From Pararhizobium mangrovi (GTDB lineage: Bacteria > Pseudomonadota > Alphaproteobacteria > Rhizobiales > Rhizobiaceae): a DNA stretch of 64,000 nt. The notes beneath the pieces are model-generated. The model was not told the DNA's origin. It saw only the letters and a program-made list of their open reading frames with translations, and ran no database searches. The position numbers and the translations under genes were made by a program. Where the stretch lies: positions 1-64,000 of the forward strand of contig NZ_VHLH01000025.1 of the NCBI RefSeq assembly GCF_006516965.1, given 5' to 3'. Positions 18,368-26,926 of the stretch are shown here, piece by piece; within the stretch, counting starts at the first letter, position 1, and each line of letters begins with the position of its first letter.

Positions 18368-18715
18368 ATGTACCAGTTTTCCTACGCCGAGATCCAGCAG
18401 GACGACGTTTCCGAGGCGAAGGACCGCGAACGACAACTGATCGACCGCTCCATCGAGCTGATGCGCCGTGCGCAGGAGAAGGGCGTGCGCTCGCCGGAGG
18501 CGGCCAACGCGCTGTTCTTCGCGCGGCGCATCTGGGTGCGTTTCATCGAGGACCTCGGCTCTTCGGAGAACGAGCTCGACGCCGAACTACGCGCCAACCT
18601 CATCTCCGTCGGCATCTGGATCCTCAAGGAGGCGGAGAAGGTGCGCCGTGGCGAGGTCGACGACCTTTCCGGCATCATCGAGATTTCCGAGATCATCCGG
18701 GACGGCCTGAAATGA
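18368..18715 (+). CDS. flaF: Flagellar biosynthesis regulator FlaF
   Basis: FlaF is a small cytoplasmic protein that, with FlbT, balances flagellin synthesis and secretion in alphaproteobacteria. The 115-residue product shows the family pattern: YAEIQQDDVSEAKDRERQ near the start, the segment ALFFARRIWVRFIEDL in the middle and SEIIRDGL at the end. It overlaps flbT by four bases, which fits their opposed roles on flagellin mRNA. Confidence 0.9.
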   Translation: MYQFSYAEIQQDDVSEAKDRERQLIDRSIELMRRAQEKGVRSPEAANALFFARRIWVRFIEDLGSSENELDAELRANLISVGIWILKEAEKVRRGEVDDLSGIIEISEIIRDGLK

Positions 18716-19164
18716 CGAGCACCACGCTGCGTATATCGCTGAAACCCGGCGAAAAGATCTTCGTCAACGGCGCCGTGCTGCGGGTGGACCGCAAGACGTC
18801 GCTGGAGTTCCTGAACGACGTCACCTTCCTTCTGGAAAGCCACGTGATCCAGCCGGAAGAAGCGACGACGCCATTGCGCCAGCTCTACTTCATCGTGCAG
18901 ATGATGCTGATCGAGCCGGCCGCCGCCGGCCAGGCCCGGCGAATGTTCGAAAAGTCGGTCGCCCTGCTTCTCGAATGCTTCGAGGACGAGCGCATGCGCA
19001 ACGAGGTCATGGCGATCGAGCAGATGATCGCCCGCGAGCGCCATTTCGAGGCGCTGAAGGCGATCCGCACGCTTTATCCGCGCGAGGACGAGATCCTCGA
19101 AAGACCCGACATCCCGGCCGGCGAGCTGGCCCACATGCAAAGGGAGTTCGCATCATGGCAGTAA
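18712..19164 (+). CDS. flbT: Flagellin synthesis repressor FlbT
   Basis: FlbT is a post-transcriptional regulator that acts on flagellin mRNA in alphaproteobacteria. The 150-residue product has the characteristic N-terminus LKPGEKIFVNGAVLRVDRK, then FLNDVTFLLESHVIQPEEA and PLRQLYFIVQMMLIEP. It overlaps flaF upstream, and its last codons overlap the flgD start by about ten bases. Its neighbour flaF supports the call. Confidence 0.93.
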   Translation: MTSTTLRISLKPGEKIFVNGAVLRVDRKTSLEFLNDVTFLLESHVIQPEEATTPLRQLYFIVQMMLIEPAAAGQARRMFEKSVALLLECFEDERMRNEVMAIEQMIARERHFEALKAIRTLYPREDEILERPDIPAGELAHMQREFASWQ

Positions 19165-19574
19165 GTGCAGCGGCCGGCGTCGCCCAGACGCAGACCCAGA
19201 CGAGCGCGGACGCGAACAAGTCCGACCAGGCTTCGAGCGCGCTCAACGTCGACTACAACACCTTTCTCAAGCTGCTCATCGCCCAGATGAACAACCAGGA
19301 TCCGACCGATCCGATGGACGCGACCCAGCAGGTCCAGCAGCTTGCGACCTTCTCCCAGGTCGAGCAGACGATCCAGACCAACAAGCATCTCGAAACCCTG
19401 CTTTCCCAGTCGGCGCTTTCGGATGCCGGCTCGGCGATCGGTCGAACGCTCACCTCGGCCGACGGTGAGACGAGCGGCGTCGTCAAGCAGGTCGCGATGA
19501 AGGACGGCACGCTGACGGCCGTGCTCGAAGGCGGCCAGCAGATCGACATTGCCGACGGCGTGACGATCGAATGA
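19155..19574 (+). CDS. flgD: Flagellar hook assembly scaffold FlgD
   Basis: FlgD caps the growing hook and is needed for FlgE polymerisation. From ATG 19155 the product is 139 residues. It contains the conserved core DYNTFLKLLIAQMNNQDPTD and VQQLATFSQVEQTIQTN, followed by a short Ig-like tail. It lacks the longer C-terminal region of enteric FlgD, as usual in rhizobia. The ATG lies inside the flbT 3' end, and the fliQ ATG follows one base after the stop. Confidence 0.92.
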   Translation: MAVSAAAGVAQTQTQTSADANKSDQASSALNVDYNTFLKLLIAQMNNQDPTDPMDATQQVQQLATFSQVEQTIQTNKHLETLLSQSALSDAGSAIGRTLTSADGETSGVVKQVAMKDGTLTAVLEGGQQIDIADGVTIE

Positions 19575-19575
19575 G

Positions 19576-19842
19576 ATGAACGAAGCCGACGCCCTCGACC
19601 TGACCCAGCAGCTGATCTGGACGGTGCTGATCGCCTCCGGCCCGGCCGTCCTCGTCGCCATGCTGGTGGGGGTCGGCATCGCTTTCGTGCAGGCGCTGAC
19701 CCAGGTTCAGGAGATCACGCTGACCTTCGTGCCGAAGATCGTCGCGATCCTGCTGACCGTCGCCCTTTCGGCACCCTTCGTCGGCGCCCAGATCGCCAGC
19801 TTCACGAACCTCGTCTTCTCCCATATCCAGAACGGCTTCTAG
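19576..19842 (+). CDS. fliQ: Flagellar export gate protein FliQ
   Basis: FliQ is a small two-helix subunit of the FliPQR export gate in the inner membrane. At 88 residues it has normal length. Two hydrophobic hairpin helices flank the segment GIAFVQALTQVQEITLTFVPK, which is diagnostic. It is followed by a 138-base gap before flhA that holds a clear copy of the GCAAG-N9-CTAG motif, so flhA and fliR may form a new transcription unit. Confidence 0.95.
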   Translation: MNEADALDLTQQLIWTVLIASGPAVLVAMLVGVGIAFVQALTQVQEITLTFVPKIVAILLTVALSAPFVGAQIASFTNLVFSHIQNGF

Positions 19843-19897
19843 CCACACCCCTCTTCTGCGCCTCGGGCAGAAGGCACGACCATGTCTCACCCTTCGC

Positions 19898-19923
19898 GCA
19901 AGCTTCGCTGCCTAGTCTGCCCG
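19898..19923 (+). promoter_or_regulatory. Flagellar upstream motif before flhA
   Basis: GCAAG at 19898-19902 and CTAG at 19912-19915 are nine bases apart, followed by TCTGCCCG. This is one of the three exact copies. The CTAG ends 65 bases before ATG 19981. Confidence 0.5.
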
Positions 19924-19980
19924 TAACGCGCGCCGTCGTTCGGCGTGCACCACGTCGCGACCGGGAACCTGCTCGAAGCC

Positions 19981-22071
19981 ATGGCCCAGCCTTCCGCATT
20001 CGCCCTGCCCGCCTTCAGCACGCCAGGGCGCGACATCGGCTTCGCCTGCGGGATCGTGATGATCCTGTCGATCCTGTTCCTGCCGATCCCGGCGTTCCTG
20101 ATCGACGTCGGCCTCGCCTTCTCGATCGCCTTTTCGGTGCTGATCCTGATGACGTCGCTGTGGATCCAGCGGCCGCTCGACTTCTCCTCGTTTCCGACCG
20201 TCCTCCTGATCGCCACGATGACGCGGCTATCGCTGAACATCGCGACGACCCGCATGATCCTTTCGCGCGGCAACGAGGGCACGGACGCCGCCGGCCACGT
20301 GATCGCCGGCTTCGCCTCGATGGTGATGTCGGGCGACTTCGTCATCGGCGTGATCGTCTTCCTGATCCTGATCACGGTGAACTTCATCGTCATCACCAAA
20401 GGCGCGACGCGCATCGCGGAAGTCGGCGCGCGCTTCACCCTCGACGCCATTCCCGGCAAGCAGATGTCGATCGACGCAGATCTTTCCGCCGGCACCATCG
20501 ACGAGAAGGAAGCGCAGATCCGCCGTAGCGAGCTGCAGGAGGAATCGTCCTTCTTCGGCGCCATGGACGGTGCGTCGAAATTCGTGCGCGGCGACGCCAT
20601 CGCCGGCCTGATCATCACCGGCATCAACATCTTCGGCGGCATCGTCATCGGCTATACCCGCCATAACATGCCGATCGGCGAGGCGGCGGACGCCTTCGTC
20701 AAGCTTTCGGTCGGCGACGGCCTCGTCTCCCAGGTGCCGGCCCTCATCGTCTCGCTCGCCGCCGGCCTTCTCGTCTCGCGCGGCGGCTCGATCGGCACCG
20801 CCGACCAGGCCGTCATCGGCCAGCTTTCCGCCTATCCGCGCGCCCTCTTCGTCGCGTCGATCCTGATGTTCATCCTGGCCCTTCTGCCCGGCCTGCCGTT
20901 CCTGCCCTTCGTGGCGCTCGGCGGCGTCATGGCCTTCGGCGCATGGTTCGTCCCGCGCAAGATCGCCGAGCGCGAAAACGCCGGACGGCAGGAGGAGGAA
21001 CGCCAGATTCGCGAGGCGGAGGCGGAAGAGAAGGATTCGGTGAAGTCGATCCTGCACACCGCCGAGGTGGAGCTGCTGCTCGGCAAGCAGGTGTCGGCCA
21101 AGCTCCTCGGTTCGCATCAGGAACTGGCCTTTCGCGTCGGCAAGATGCGCAAGAAGTTCGCCGGCCAGTACGGGTTCGTCGTGCCGGAGATCAGGGTCAC
21201 CGACGACATCTCCATTCCCGAGAAAAGCTACCAGATCCGCATCCACGGCACGACGATCGCCTCCAACACCGTGCGCGTCGGCGAGGTGATGGTAATCACC
21301 GCCGGCGGCCGGATGCCGAGCGTGCCCGGCGACGAGATCCGCGAGCCGGCCTTCGGCATGCCCGCTCTTTCCGTGCCGGATCAGTTCGTCGAGGATCTCA
21401 AGCGCGAAGGGTTCCAGCCGATCGACACCGTTTCGATCGTGCTTACCCATCTCAGCGAGGTGATCCGCAACAACCTGCCGCAGCTTCTTTCCTACAAGGA
21501 CATGAAGGTGCTGATCGACCGGCTCGATCCCGAGTATCGCAAGCTCGCCGACGAGGTGTGCTCGACGTCCGGCCTATCCTATTCCGGCCTGCAAGCGGTG
21601 CTGAAGCTGCTGCTCGCCGAGCGCGTCTCGGTGCGCAACCTTCACCTCATCCTCGAGGCCGTCGCCGAGATCGCTCCGCAGACGAAGAAGTCCGAGCAGA
21701 TCGCCGAGCACGTGCGGGTGCGCATGGCGCAGCAGCTTTGCGGCGACCTCGCCGACAACGGCGTGCTGAGGATCCTGCGGCTCGGCAACCGCTGGGACAT
21801 GGCCTTCCACCAGGCGCTGAAGCGCGACAATCGCGGCGAGATCGTCGAGTTCGACATCGATCCGCGCCAGCTCGAGGAATTCTCCGACCAGGCGTCGGCC
21901 GTCATCCGCGAGCACATGGACAAGGGCACGCCCTTCGCCCTCGTCACCTCGCCGGAAGCGCGGCCCTATGTACGCATGATCGTCGAGCGGCTCTTCCCCA
22001 CCCTGCCCGTGCTCTCGCATGTCGAGATCGCCAAGGGCATCGAGATCAAGATCCTCGGCGCCATCTCGTGA
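19981..22071 (+). CDS. flhA: Flagellar export gate protein FlhA
   Basis: FlhA is the nonameric export-gate ring that receives substrates and uses the proton gradient. From ATG 19981 it has 696 residues. The N-terminal half holds eight predicted membrane helices with the conserved cytoplasmic loop ([38 protein letters not shown]). The soluble C-terminal half includes [12 protein letters not shown] and the segment [21 protein letters not shown] at 19945 would add 12 residues; ATG 19981 fits the family start better. Its stop overlaps the fliR GTG. Confidence 0.95.
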   Translation: MAQPSAFALPAFSTPGRDIGFACGIVMILSILFLPIPAFLIDVGLAFSIAFSVLILMTSLWIQRPLDFSSFPTVLLIATMTRLSLNIATTRMILSRGNEGTDAAGHVIAGFASMVMSGDFVIGVIVFLILITVNFIVITKGATRIAEVGARFTLDAIPGKQMSIDADLSAGTIDEKEAQIRRSELQEESSFFGAMDGASKFVRGDAIAGLIITGINIFGGIVIGYTRHNMPIGEAADAFVKLSVGDGLVSQVPALIVSLAAGLLVSRGGSIGTADQAVIGQLSAYPRALFVASILMFILALLPGLPFLPFVALGGVMAFGAWFVPRKIAERENAGRQEEERQIREAEAEEKDSVKSILHTAEVELLLGKQVSAKLLGSHQELAFRVGKMRKKFAGQYGFVVPEIRVTDDISIPEKSYQIRIHGTTIASNTVRVGEVMVITAGGRMPSVPGDEIREPAFGMPALSVPDQFVEDLKREGFQPIDTVSIVLTHLSEVIRNNLPQLLSYKDMKVLIDRLDPEYRKLADEVCSTSGLSYSGLQAVLKLLLAERVSVRNLHLILEAVAEIAPQTKKSEQIAEHVRVRMAQQLCGDLADNGVLRILRLGNRWDMAFHQALKRDNRGEIVEFDIDPRQLEEFSDQASAVIREHMDKGTPFALVTSPEARPYVRMIVERLFPTLPVLSHVEIAKGIEIKILGAIS

Positions 22072-22832
22072 TTTCCGATCCGCAGGGCACGGTTCTGGCG
22101 CTCTTCGCCGCCTTCTGCCGGATCGGCGCCTGCTTCATGACGCTGCCGGGCTTCGGCAGCCTGCGCGTACCGATGCGCGTGCGCGCGCTCCTGGCGCTCG
22201 CCCTTTCGCTCGCCATCCTGCCGATGGTCTGGAGCACCGTCTATCCGAAGGTCACCGCCGACCTCGGGGCCGGACCGAGCAGCTATCTGAGACTGGTCGG
22301 CAGCGAAGTCCTGATCGGCGCGACGCTCGGCCTCGTCGCACGGTACTACGTGCTCGCGCTGCAGTTCGCGAGCGTGTCCGTCTCCATGCTCATCGGCTTC
22401 AATTCCATGTCCTCGCTCGACATTCCCGAAGCGACGCCGCAGACCGAACTCGCCACGCTGATCAACTTCGTCGGCCTGCTCCTGCTCTTCGTGCTCAACT
22501 TCCACGCCATCGTCATCCGCGCGCTCGTCAATTCCTACGACTTCATGCCGCTCGGACAGGTGTTCGATCCGCAGATGGCGCTGTCGACGCTCGCCGACAC
22601 GCTTTCGAGCGCCTTCATGGTGATCCTGCAACTGACGAGCCCGTTCCTCGTCTACAGCCTCGTCTTCAACATCACGATCGGCATGATCAACAAGCTCGCG
22701 CCGCAGATCCCGATCTACTTCATCTCGCTGCCCTTCATCATCACCGGCGGGCTCATCCTCTTCTACTACGGCAGCTCGGAGTTCTTCGACGTCTTCGTGC
22801 GCCAGTTCCCCACCGTCTTTCTCGGCCAATAG
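22068..22832 (+). CDS. fliR: Flagellar export gate protein FliR
   Basis: FliR completes the FliPQR gate in the inner membrane. The 254-residue product has about six hydrophobic helices. Conserved pieces are [15 protein letters not shown] near the start, [24 protein letters not shown], here split around [12 protein letters not shown], and [16 protein letters not shown]. It starts at GTG 22068 overlapping the flhA stop (GTGA). A 10-base gap leads to the next small gene. Confidence 0.94.
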   Translation: MISDPQGTVLALFAAFCRIGACFMTLPGFGSLRVPMRVRALLALALSLAILPMVWSTVYPKVTADLGAGPSSYLRLVGSEVLIGATLGLVARYYVLALQFASVSVSMLIGFNSMSSLDIPEATPQTELATLINFVGLLLLFVLNFHAIVIRALVNSYDFMPLGQVFDPQMALSTLADTLSSAFMVILQLTSPFLVYSLVFNITIGMINKLAPQIPIYFISLPFIITGGLILFYYGSSEFFDVFVRQFPTVFLGQ

Positions 22833-22842
22833 GAGACGTGCC

Positions 22843-23244
22843 ATGGAGAGGCCGCCCGCCGACAAGCTCAAGCGCCTCGCCGCCGTTCAACGGCAGATCG
22901 AAACCATGGCCGAGCTCGAACTCGCCGACGCCAATCGCGAGATCGCTAGGGTCGAACGCCAGATCGAGGACACGCTCGAGGCGATCGGTTCGATGCGCGG
23001 ACCGCATCCGCTCTTTTCGAAGGACTACGCCCGGCGCGCAATGGCGCTCGGCGCGCAACGCACCCGGCTTCAGGGGCTCGCACGCGTGAAGGAGAAGAAC
23101 GCCCTCGCCGAACGCGCCCGCGGCGACCGCCTCGACGAGCGGCATGCCGAGGCGCGCGCGCACGAAACCCGCGCAGGCGAGGAAGAGGACCTCTACGACC
23201 TGCTCGATCAGCGCGTCCATCGCGGCGACGCCAGCCTCCCGTAA
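22843..23244 (+). CDS. Small coiled-coil protein, FliJ-like candidate
   Basis: I do not recognise this with certainty. The 133-residue product is almost entirely charged helix with heptad character (KLKRLAAVQRQIETMAELEL; ANREIARVERQIEDTLEAI; AERARGDRLDERHAEARAHE). It has no membrane segment or signal. Size and coiled-coil nature match FliJ, the export-ATPase stalk protein and chaperone escort. It sits right behind fliR and shares the flagellar operon. fliI itself is not in this window. Confidence 0.5.
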   Translation: MERPPADKLKRLAAVQRQIETMAELELADANREIARVERQIEDTLEAIGSMRGPHPLFSKDYARRAMALGAQRTRLQGLARVKEKNALAERARGDRLDERHAEARAHETRAGEEEDLYDLLDQRVHRGDASLP

Positions 23245-23266
23245 GCTTCGCCACGCATAGTGCCGG
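23241..23266 (+). promoter_or_regulatory. Variant flagellar upstream motif before the FlgJ-like gene
   Basis: GTAAG at 23241-23245, nine bases, GCAT at 23255-23258, then AG and TGCCGG. The first nine spacer bases CTTCGCCAC are nearly the same as in the flhA copy (CTTCGCTGC). It overlaps the end of the FliJ-like gene and lies about 90 bases before the next start. Confidence 0.4.
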
Positions 23267-23353
23267 CCAGGTCTTTCCCGGTAGCCGGAACGTGGGACGC
23301 GGCCCGTCCGCGACGTCCGGCGAACCGAACAGCAGACAAGGTGCACCGCCCCC

Positions 23354-23926
23354 GTGTCCATCTCCCCGCCCGGCGATATCGTCCTCGACGTGGTCCGCGC
23401 CGCCGATCCCGTCTCGGTGCGCGAAGCGAGCGAGCGCCTGGCGACCGGCACGACGAAGGCGCCGGCCTCTCCGGCCGCGACGCTTCAGGCGAGCCAGGCC
23501 TTCGAAAGCCATTTCGACCGAAACGCGTCCGCCGGCCACGCCGCGAACGCCGGAACCGCCGCCGGGGAGACGGCGACGCCGCCTGCCTACCGCAAGTTCG
23601 AGGCGATGGTGCTCCAGAGCTTCATCAAGGAAATGCTGCCGAGCGACAGCTCGGACGTCTACGGCAAGGGAACCGCCGGCAACATCTGGAAGAGCATGAT
23701 GGCCCAGCAGGTCGCCTCGGTCGTCGCCGACCGGGGCGGCATCGGCATCGCCGACAAGCTTTCGCAGAGTTCGTCGCTCGGCCTGCGCGGCATGCCGCAA
23801 TCCCGCGTTTCGGGCGACGATCTGAACGTTTCGCGCGGGCTCGTCCACCAGCTCCAGATGCAGGGCCTCGACGAACTGGCCACCGGGGACGACACGAAGA
23901 CGAAATCATGGATGGAGGCCGGTTGA
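23354..23926 (+). CDS. Rod-binding protein, FlgJ N-terminal-domain type
   Basis: This protein resembles the rod-cap domain of FlgJ without its muramidase domain. The 190-residue product has a variable Ala/Thr-rich N-terminal part. The rod-binding core follows at about 75-130: YRKFEAMVLQSFIKEMLP, then GKGTAGNIWKSMMAQQVASV, here split as GTAGNIWKSMMAQQ and VASVVADRGGIGIADKL. Alphaproteobacteria commonly pair this short form with a separate transglycosylase, as at 12949. The start is a GTG at 23354. It overlaps the next gene by one base (TGATG). Confidence 0.85.
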   Translation: MSISPPGDIVLDVVRAADPVSVREASERLATGTTKAPASPAATLQASQAFESHFDRNASAGHAANAGTAAGETATPPAYRKFEAMVLQSFIKEMLPSDSSDVYGKGTAGNIWKSMMAQQVASVVADRGGIGIADKLSQSSSLGLRGMPQSRVSGDDLNVSRGLVHQLQMQGLDELATGDDTKTKSWMEAG

Positions 23927-24294
23927 TGGATGCCGAGACGCGGGACGACGTGCGACTGGAGGCGGTTCTGACGCGTCTCGAAACCGTGCTCCACGAGGAA
24001 AACCGCCGCATCGGCCGCGACGTCGATTTCGACCTCAAGGCCTCGAACGCGGCGAAGTCGCGCTGCCTCTACGACCTGACGCAGATCGCGCGGGCCGTCG
24101 ACAACCAGAGCTTCAGCGCCACCGCCGCTCGCCGCCTCGAAGCGGCGAAGGGGCTTCTCGTCGAGAACGAACGCAAGGTCGGCGCCCATGTCGCGGCCGT
24201 GCGCGCCGTCAGCGATCTCATCAAGGACGCCATGCGCGAGGCGGAAGCCGACGGTACCTACTCCGCCGAACAGTACCGCTATGCCGAGTTCTAG
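23926..24294 (+). CDS. FlgN-like flagellar chaperone candidate
   Basis: The 122-residue, fully helical product has the profile of FlgN, the cytoplasmic chaperone for FlgK and FlgL: RLEAVLTRLETVLHEENRRI near the start, a central SRCLYDLTQIARAV, and VENERKVGAHVAAVRAVSDL near the C-terminus. Sequence signatures in this family are weak, so the call rests on helical pattern, size and position. It starts at an ATG overlapping the stop of the FlgJ-like gene. Confidence 0.6.
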   Translation: MDAETRDDVRLEAVLTRLETVLHEENRRIGRDVDFDLKASNAAKSRCLYDLTQIARAVDNQSFSATAARRLEAAKGLLVENERKVGAHVAAVRAVSDLIKDAMREAEADGTYSAEQYRYAEF

Positions 24295-24329
24295 GGCCCG
24301 ACGATGCGCGCTTTAGCCGGAGATTCGTG

Positions 24330-24851
24330 ATGCTTCGCCTCGTCGTTTCGGGCGTGTGGATCTGCGCCCTGTCGCTCGCCTCGGTGTATTTCTCCATGCA
24401 GATGGCCAAACCCGAGCCGAAGGGCGCAGAACCCGCCCCCATGCTCGGCGGGCTCGATCACGTCGCCGCCGACATGTTCTCGATCCCCGTTATCGACGGC
24501 GGAAAGGTGAACGGCTACTTCCTGGCCCGCCTCGGCTACACGATCGATCCCGACCTCGAGGCGAAGCTCACCGTGCCGGCCAAGTCGCTGATCACCGACA
24601 CGCTCTATACGCTGCTCGTCGGCAACCGCATCATCGACCCGTCGCAGATGGACCATTTCGACCTCGCGACCTTCCGCGCCCGCGTCAAGGAAGCGCTGAA
24701 CGCAAGGGTCGGCGCACCGGCCTTCCACGATGTCCTCGTCAATCAGATCGACTACCTGACCAAGAAGGACATCGAAAACCGCCTCAACCAGGGAAGCACG
24801 GTCGTCTCCACCGAAAAGGTCGCCGAAGCGGGAGACGACGGCGGACATTGA
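24330..24851 (+). CDS. Single-pass membrane protein, possibly FliL-like
   Basis: Function is not recognised. The product (173 residues from ATG 24330; GTG 24327 is adjacent) has one N-terminal membrane helix at about 3-24 and a periplasmic domain. The domain includes VNGYFLARLGYTIDPDLEAK and FRARVKEALNARVGAPAFHDV, a pattern that recalls the second half of FliL. It is the last gene of the flagellar run, 35 bases after the FlgN-like gene, and converges with the TIGR02186 gene on the other strand. Confidence 0.55.
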   Translation: MLRLVVSGVWICALSLASVYFSMQMAKPEPKGAEPAPMLGGLDHVAADMFSIPVIDGGKVNGYFLARLGYTIDPDLEAKLTVPAKSLITDTLYTLLVGNRIIDPSQMDHFDLATFRARVKEALNARVGAPAFHDVLVNQIDYLTKKDIENRLNQGSTVVSTEKVAEAGDDGGH

Positions 24852-24873
24852 GCCGGATCGAGCGGCCGACCCT

Positions 24874-25761
24874 TCAGTCCCGCCGGAAGATGACGCTGCC
24901 GAGCCAGCCGGTCAGTGCCGCGAGCAGGACCGCGAAGATGCCGTAGAGGAAGGCGTCGTTGGTGGCATAGGTGTTGATCGCCTGTTCCAGACCGGTCTTC
25001 ACGATGTGCAGCGGCAGGCGCTTTTCGGCTACGAAATTGCCGTTGCGGAAGAGATAGCCGTGTACCGTATGGGTGCCGACGGGGATGTTCGCCGGCAGGC
25101 TGATCGAAGCCTTAAAAAGGGTCGACGAGACGAAGTTCACGCCCTTCGGATCGCTGCGATAAAGGCCGAGGCTCTCCTTGCGCCGCAGGAGCGCTTCTCG
25201 GAAGGCGGCGACGTTCACCTGGCTATCGGCCGAACTCTGGAGCGGCGCGACCTTCAGGTTTTCCGTCCCGATCCCGTATTTCTCCAGCGTCGCCTCGGTC
25301 GCAAGCGCACCGAGCGGACGCGTGCTCGACAGCGAGTAGGAGGTCGGGATCGGGTGGAAGTCGACCGAATGGCGATTGATCCAGATGCCGAAGACGCGCT
25401 GCTTGCGCCGCACCGTCGTCGCGAGCTTCGGCCCTTCCAGCGTGACGACCAGATCGTACTGGTCGAGCGCGAGCGCGAAGGGGTTGGCGTCGACGATGGC
25501 GCCGAAGATGGTGATTTCCGCGCCGGAAAAGTTCGATTTCACGGCGATCTCGCTCGTCGAGATGCCGAGTTCGAGCGTCTCGCCGTCGTCGAGCGTCAGG
25601 GCGCCGTTGTCGTTCGTCGGATCGAGCGGCCCACCGCGCAGTTCCGGCATGCGCGCGTCGCCCGGTGCGGCGGCCGCGCCGGAGACGAGCGCGAGGCAGG
25701 CGAGCGCGAGCCCCAGACCGAAGGCGGCGATGCCGCGCCGAAGGGGTGCGCGGCCGATCAT
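24874..25761 (-). CDS. TIGR02186 family membrane-anchored protein
   Basis: This conserved alphaproteobacterial protein of unknown function is usually found next to a TauE/SafE permease, as here. The 295-residue product has an N-terminal signal (about 1-32). A large periplasmic domain follows, with LELGISTSEIAVKSNFSG and FGAIVDANPFALALDQYDLVV, here split as FGAIVDANPF and DQYDLVVTLEGP. A C-terminal membrane helix ends FRRD. It starts at 25761 and overlaps the permease stop by four bases, so the two are co-translated and may work together in sulfur-compound export. Confidence 0.82.
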   Translation of the reverse strand: MIGRAPLRRGIAAFGLGLALACLALVSGAAAAPGDARMPELRGGPLDPTNDNGALTLDDGETLELGISTSEIAVKSNFSGAEITIFGAIVDANPFALALDQYDLVVTLEGPKLATTVRRKQRVFGIWINRHSVDFHPIPTSYSLSSTRPLGALATEATLEKYGIGTENLKVAPLQSSADSQVNVAAFREALLRRKESLGLYRSDPKGVNFVSSTLFKASISLPANIPVGTHTVHGYLFRNGNFVAEKRLPLHIVKTGLEQAINTYATNDAFLYGIFAVLLAALTGWLGSVIFRRD

Positions 25762-26702
25762 TGCGCCGTCGCCCCCGTGGCGATGAGGGAATAGATGTCC
25801 TCCGGGCGCAGGAACAGCCCGACCGCCAGGCGCACGCCGACGGCGAGCACCAGCAATGCGAGGCCCGCGCGCAGCCATTCGCCACGCAGCTTTCGCCCGA
25901 CGCGAACCCCGTACTGCACGCCGATGACCGACGAGACGATCAGCATGATGGCGAGCATCACGTCGACGGTATGGTTCGTCGTCGCCTGCACGAGCGTCGC
26001 GAAGGCGGTCGTGAAGGTGACCATGAAGAGCGACGTGCCGATGACGACGTTCGTCGGTACGCGCAGGAGATAGATCATCGCCGGCACGATCATGAAGCCA
26101 CCGCCGATACCCATGATCGAGGTCAGGAGACCGATGCCGAAGCCGAGCCCGATTACCGGAATGACGCTCAGATAGATCTTGGAACGCCGGAAACGCATCT
26201 TCAGCGGCAGCCGGTGCACCCAGGTATGCTGGTTGTGGCGCGGCGCCGCGCTCGACGAACCCGGCGACCTGGACTGCGCGCGCAGGCGCTTCAGCGCGCC
26301 GACGCTCTCCCACATCATCAGCGATCCGACGATGGTCAGGAAGGTGACGTAGGCAAGCGAGACGATGAGGTCGAGCTGGCCGAGGCTCTTCAGGAGCTTG
26401 AAGGCGAAGATGCCGGCCGTGGAACCCGAAAGGCCGCCGACGAGCAGCACGAGCCCGAGCTTGACGTCGAGCGAGCCGCGGCGGAAGTGGGAGAGCGCGC
26501 CCGAAAAGGAAGAAGCGACCACCTGGTTGGTGCCCGTCGCGACCGCGACGGCGGGGGGGATGTTGTAGAAGATCAGGAGCGGCGTGATCAGGAAGCCGCC
26601 GCCGACGCCGAACAGGCCGGAAAGAAAGCCGACCGCACCCCCCATCCCCAGAATCACGAAGATATTGACCGACAGTTCCGCGATCGGGAGGTAGATCGTC
26701 AC
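25758..26702 (-). CDS. TauE/SafE family sulfite or anion exporter
   Basis: A TSUP-family permease in the inner membrane, members of which export sulfite, sulfoacetate or other small anions. The 314-residue product has roughly eight hydrophobic helices. The twin Gly-rich repeats are GFLSGLFGVGGGFLITP (near 25-41) and GIGLLTSIMGIGGGFMIVPA, here split as SIMGIGGGFMIVPA. Substrate cannot be told from sequence. It is the first gene of a two-gene operon with the TIGR02186 protein. Confidence 0.88.
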   Translation of the reverse strand: MTIYLPIAELSVNIFVILGMGGAVGFLSGLFGVGGGFLITPLLIFYNIPPAVAVATGTNQVVASSFSGALSHFRRGSLDVKLGLVLLVGGLSGSTAGIFAFKLLKSLGQLDLIVSLAYVTFLTIVGSLMMWESVGALKRLRAQSRSPGSSSAAPRHNQHTWVHRLPLKMRFRRSKIYLSVIPVIGLGFGIGLLTSIMGIGGGFMIVPAMIYLLRVPTNVVIGTSLFMVTFTTAFATLVQATTNHTVDVMLAIMLIVSSVIGVQYGVRVGRKLRGEWLRAGLALLVLAVGVRLAVGLFLRPEDIYSLIATGATAQ

Positions 26703-26765
26703 GGGTCACGTTCCCAGGGATGCGCGCCCTCGATCGACATGGCGGGAAAGACGCTTCACCCACCC

Positions 26766-26794
26766 TTCATGCGCACTCGCCTGGAACGTGTCAA
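26766..26794 (-). promoter_or_regulatory. Candidate promoter for the TauE operon
   Basis: On the minus strand TTGACA (26794-26789) is followed after 17 bases by CATGAA (26771-26766). The -35 is perfect and the -10 is weak. It lies about 65 bases before the permease start, within the 224-base gap after the PodJ-like gene. Confidence 0.3.
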
Positions 26795-26926
26795 TCGCTG
26801 AGGAACCCGTGCGTCCCATCGCTCCATCGCCCGGCGCGGCGGCCGGGCCGGCACGAGCCGAACTCAGCCGCCGGCACCCGCTTTCCTTCTCGAACGTGGC
26901 TGCCGGCTGCGACCATCGGCGCCGGC

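Noticed and set aside
19945-19980. GTG 19945 as the flhA start
   Set aside because: It would add 12 residues outside the family alignment; ATG 19981 gives the usual length and N-terminus.
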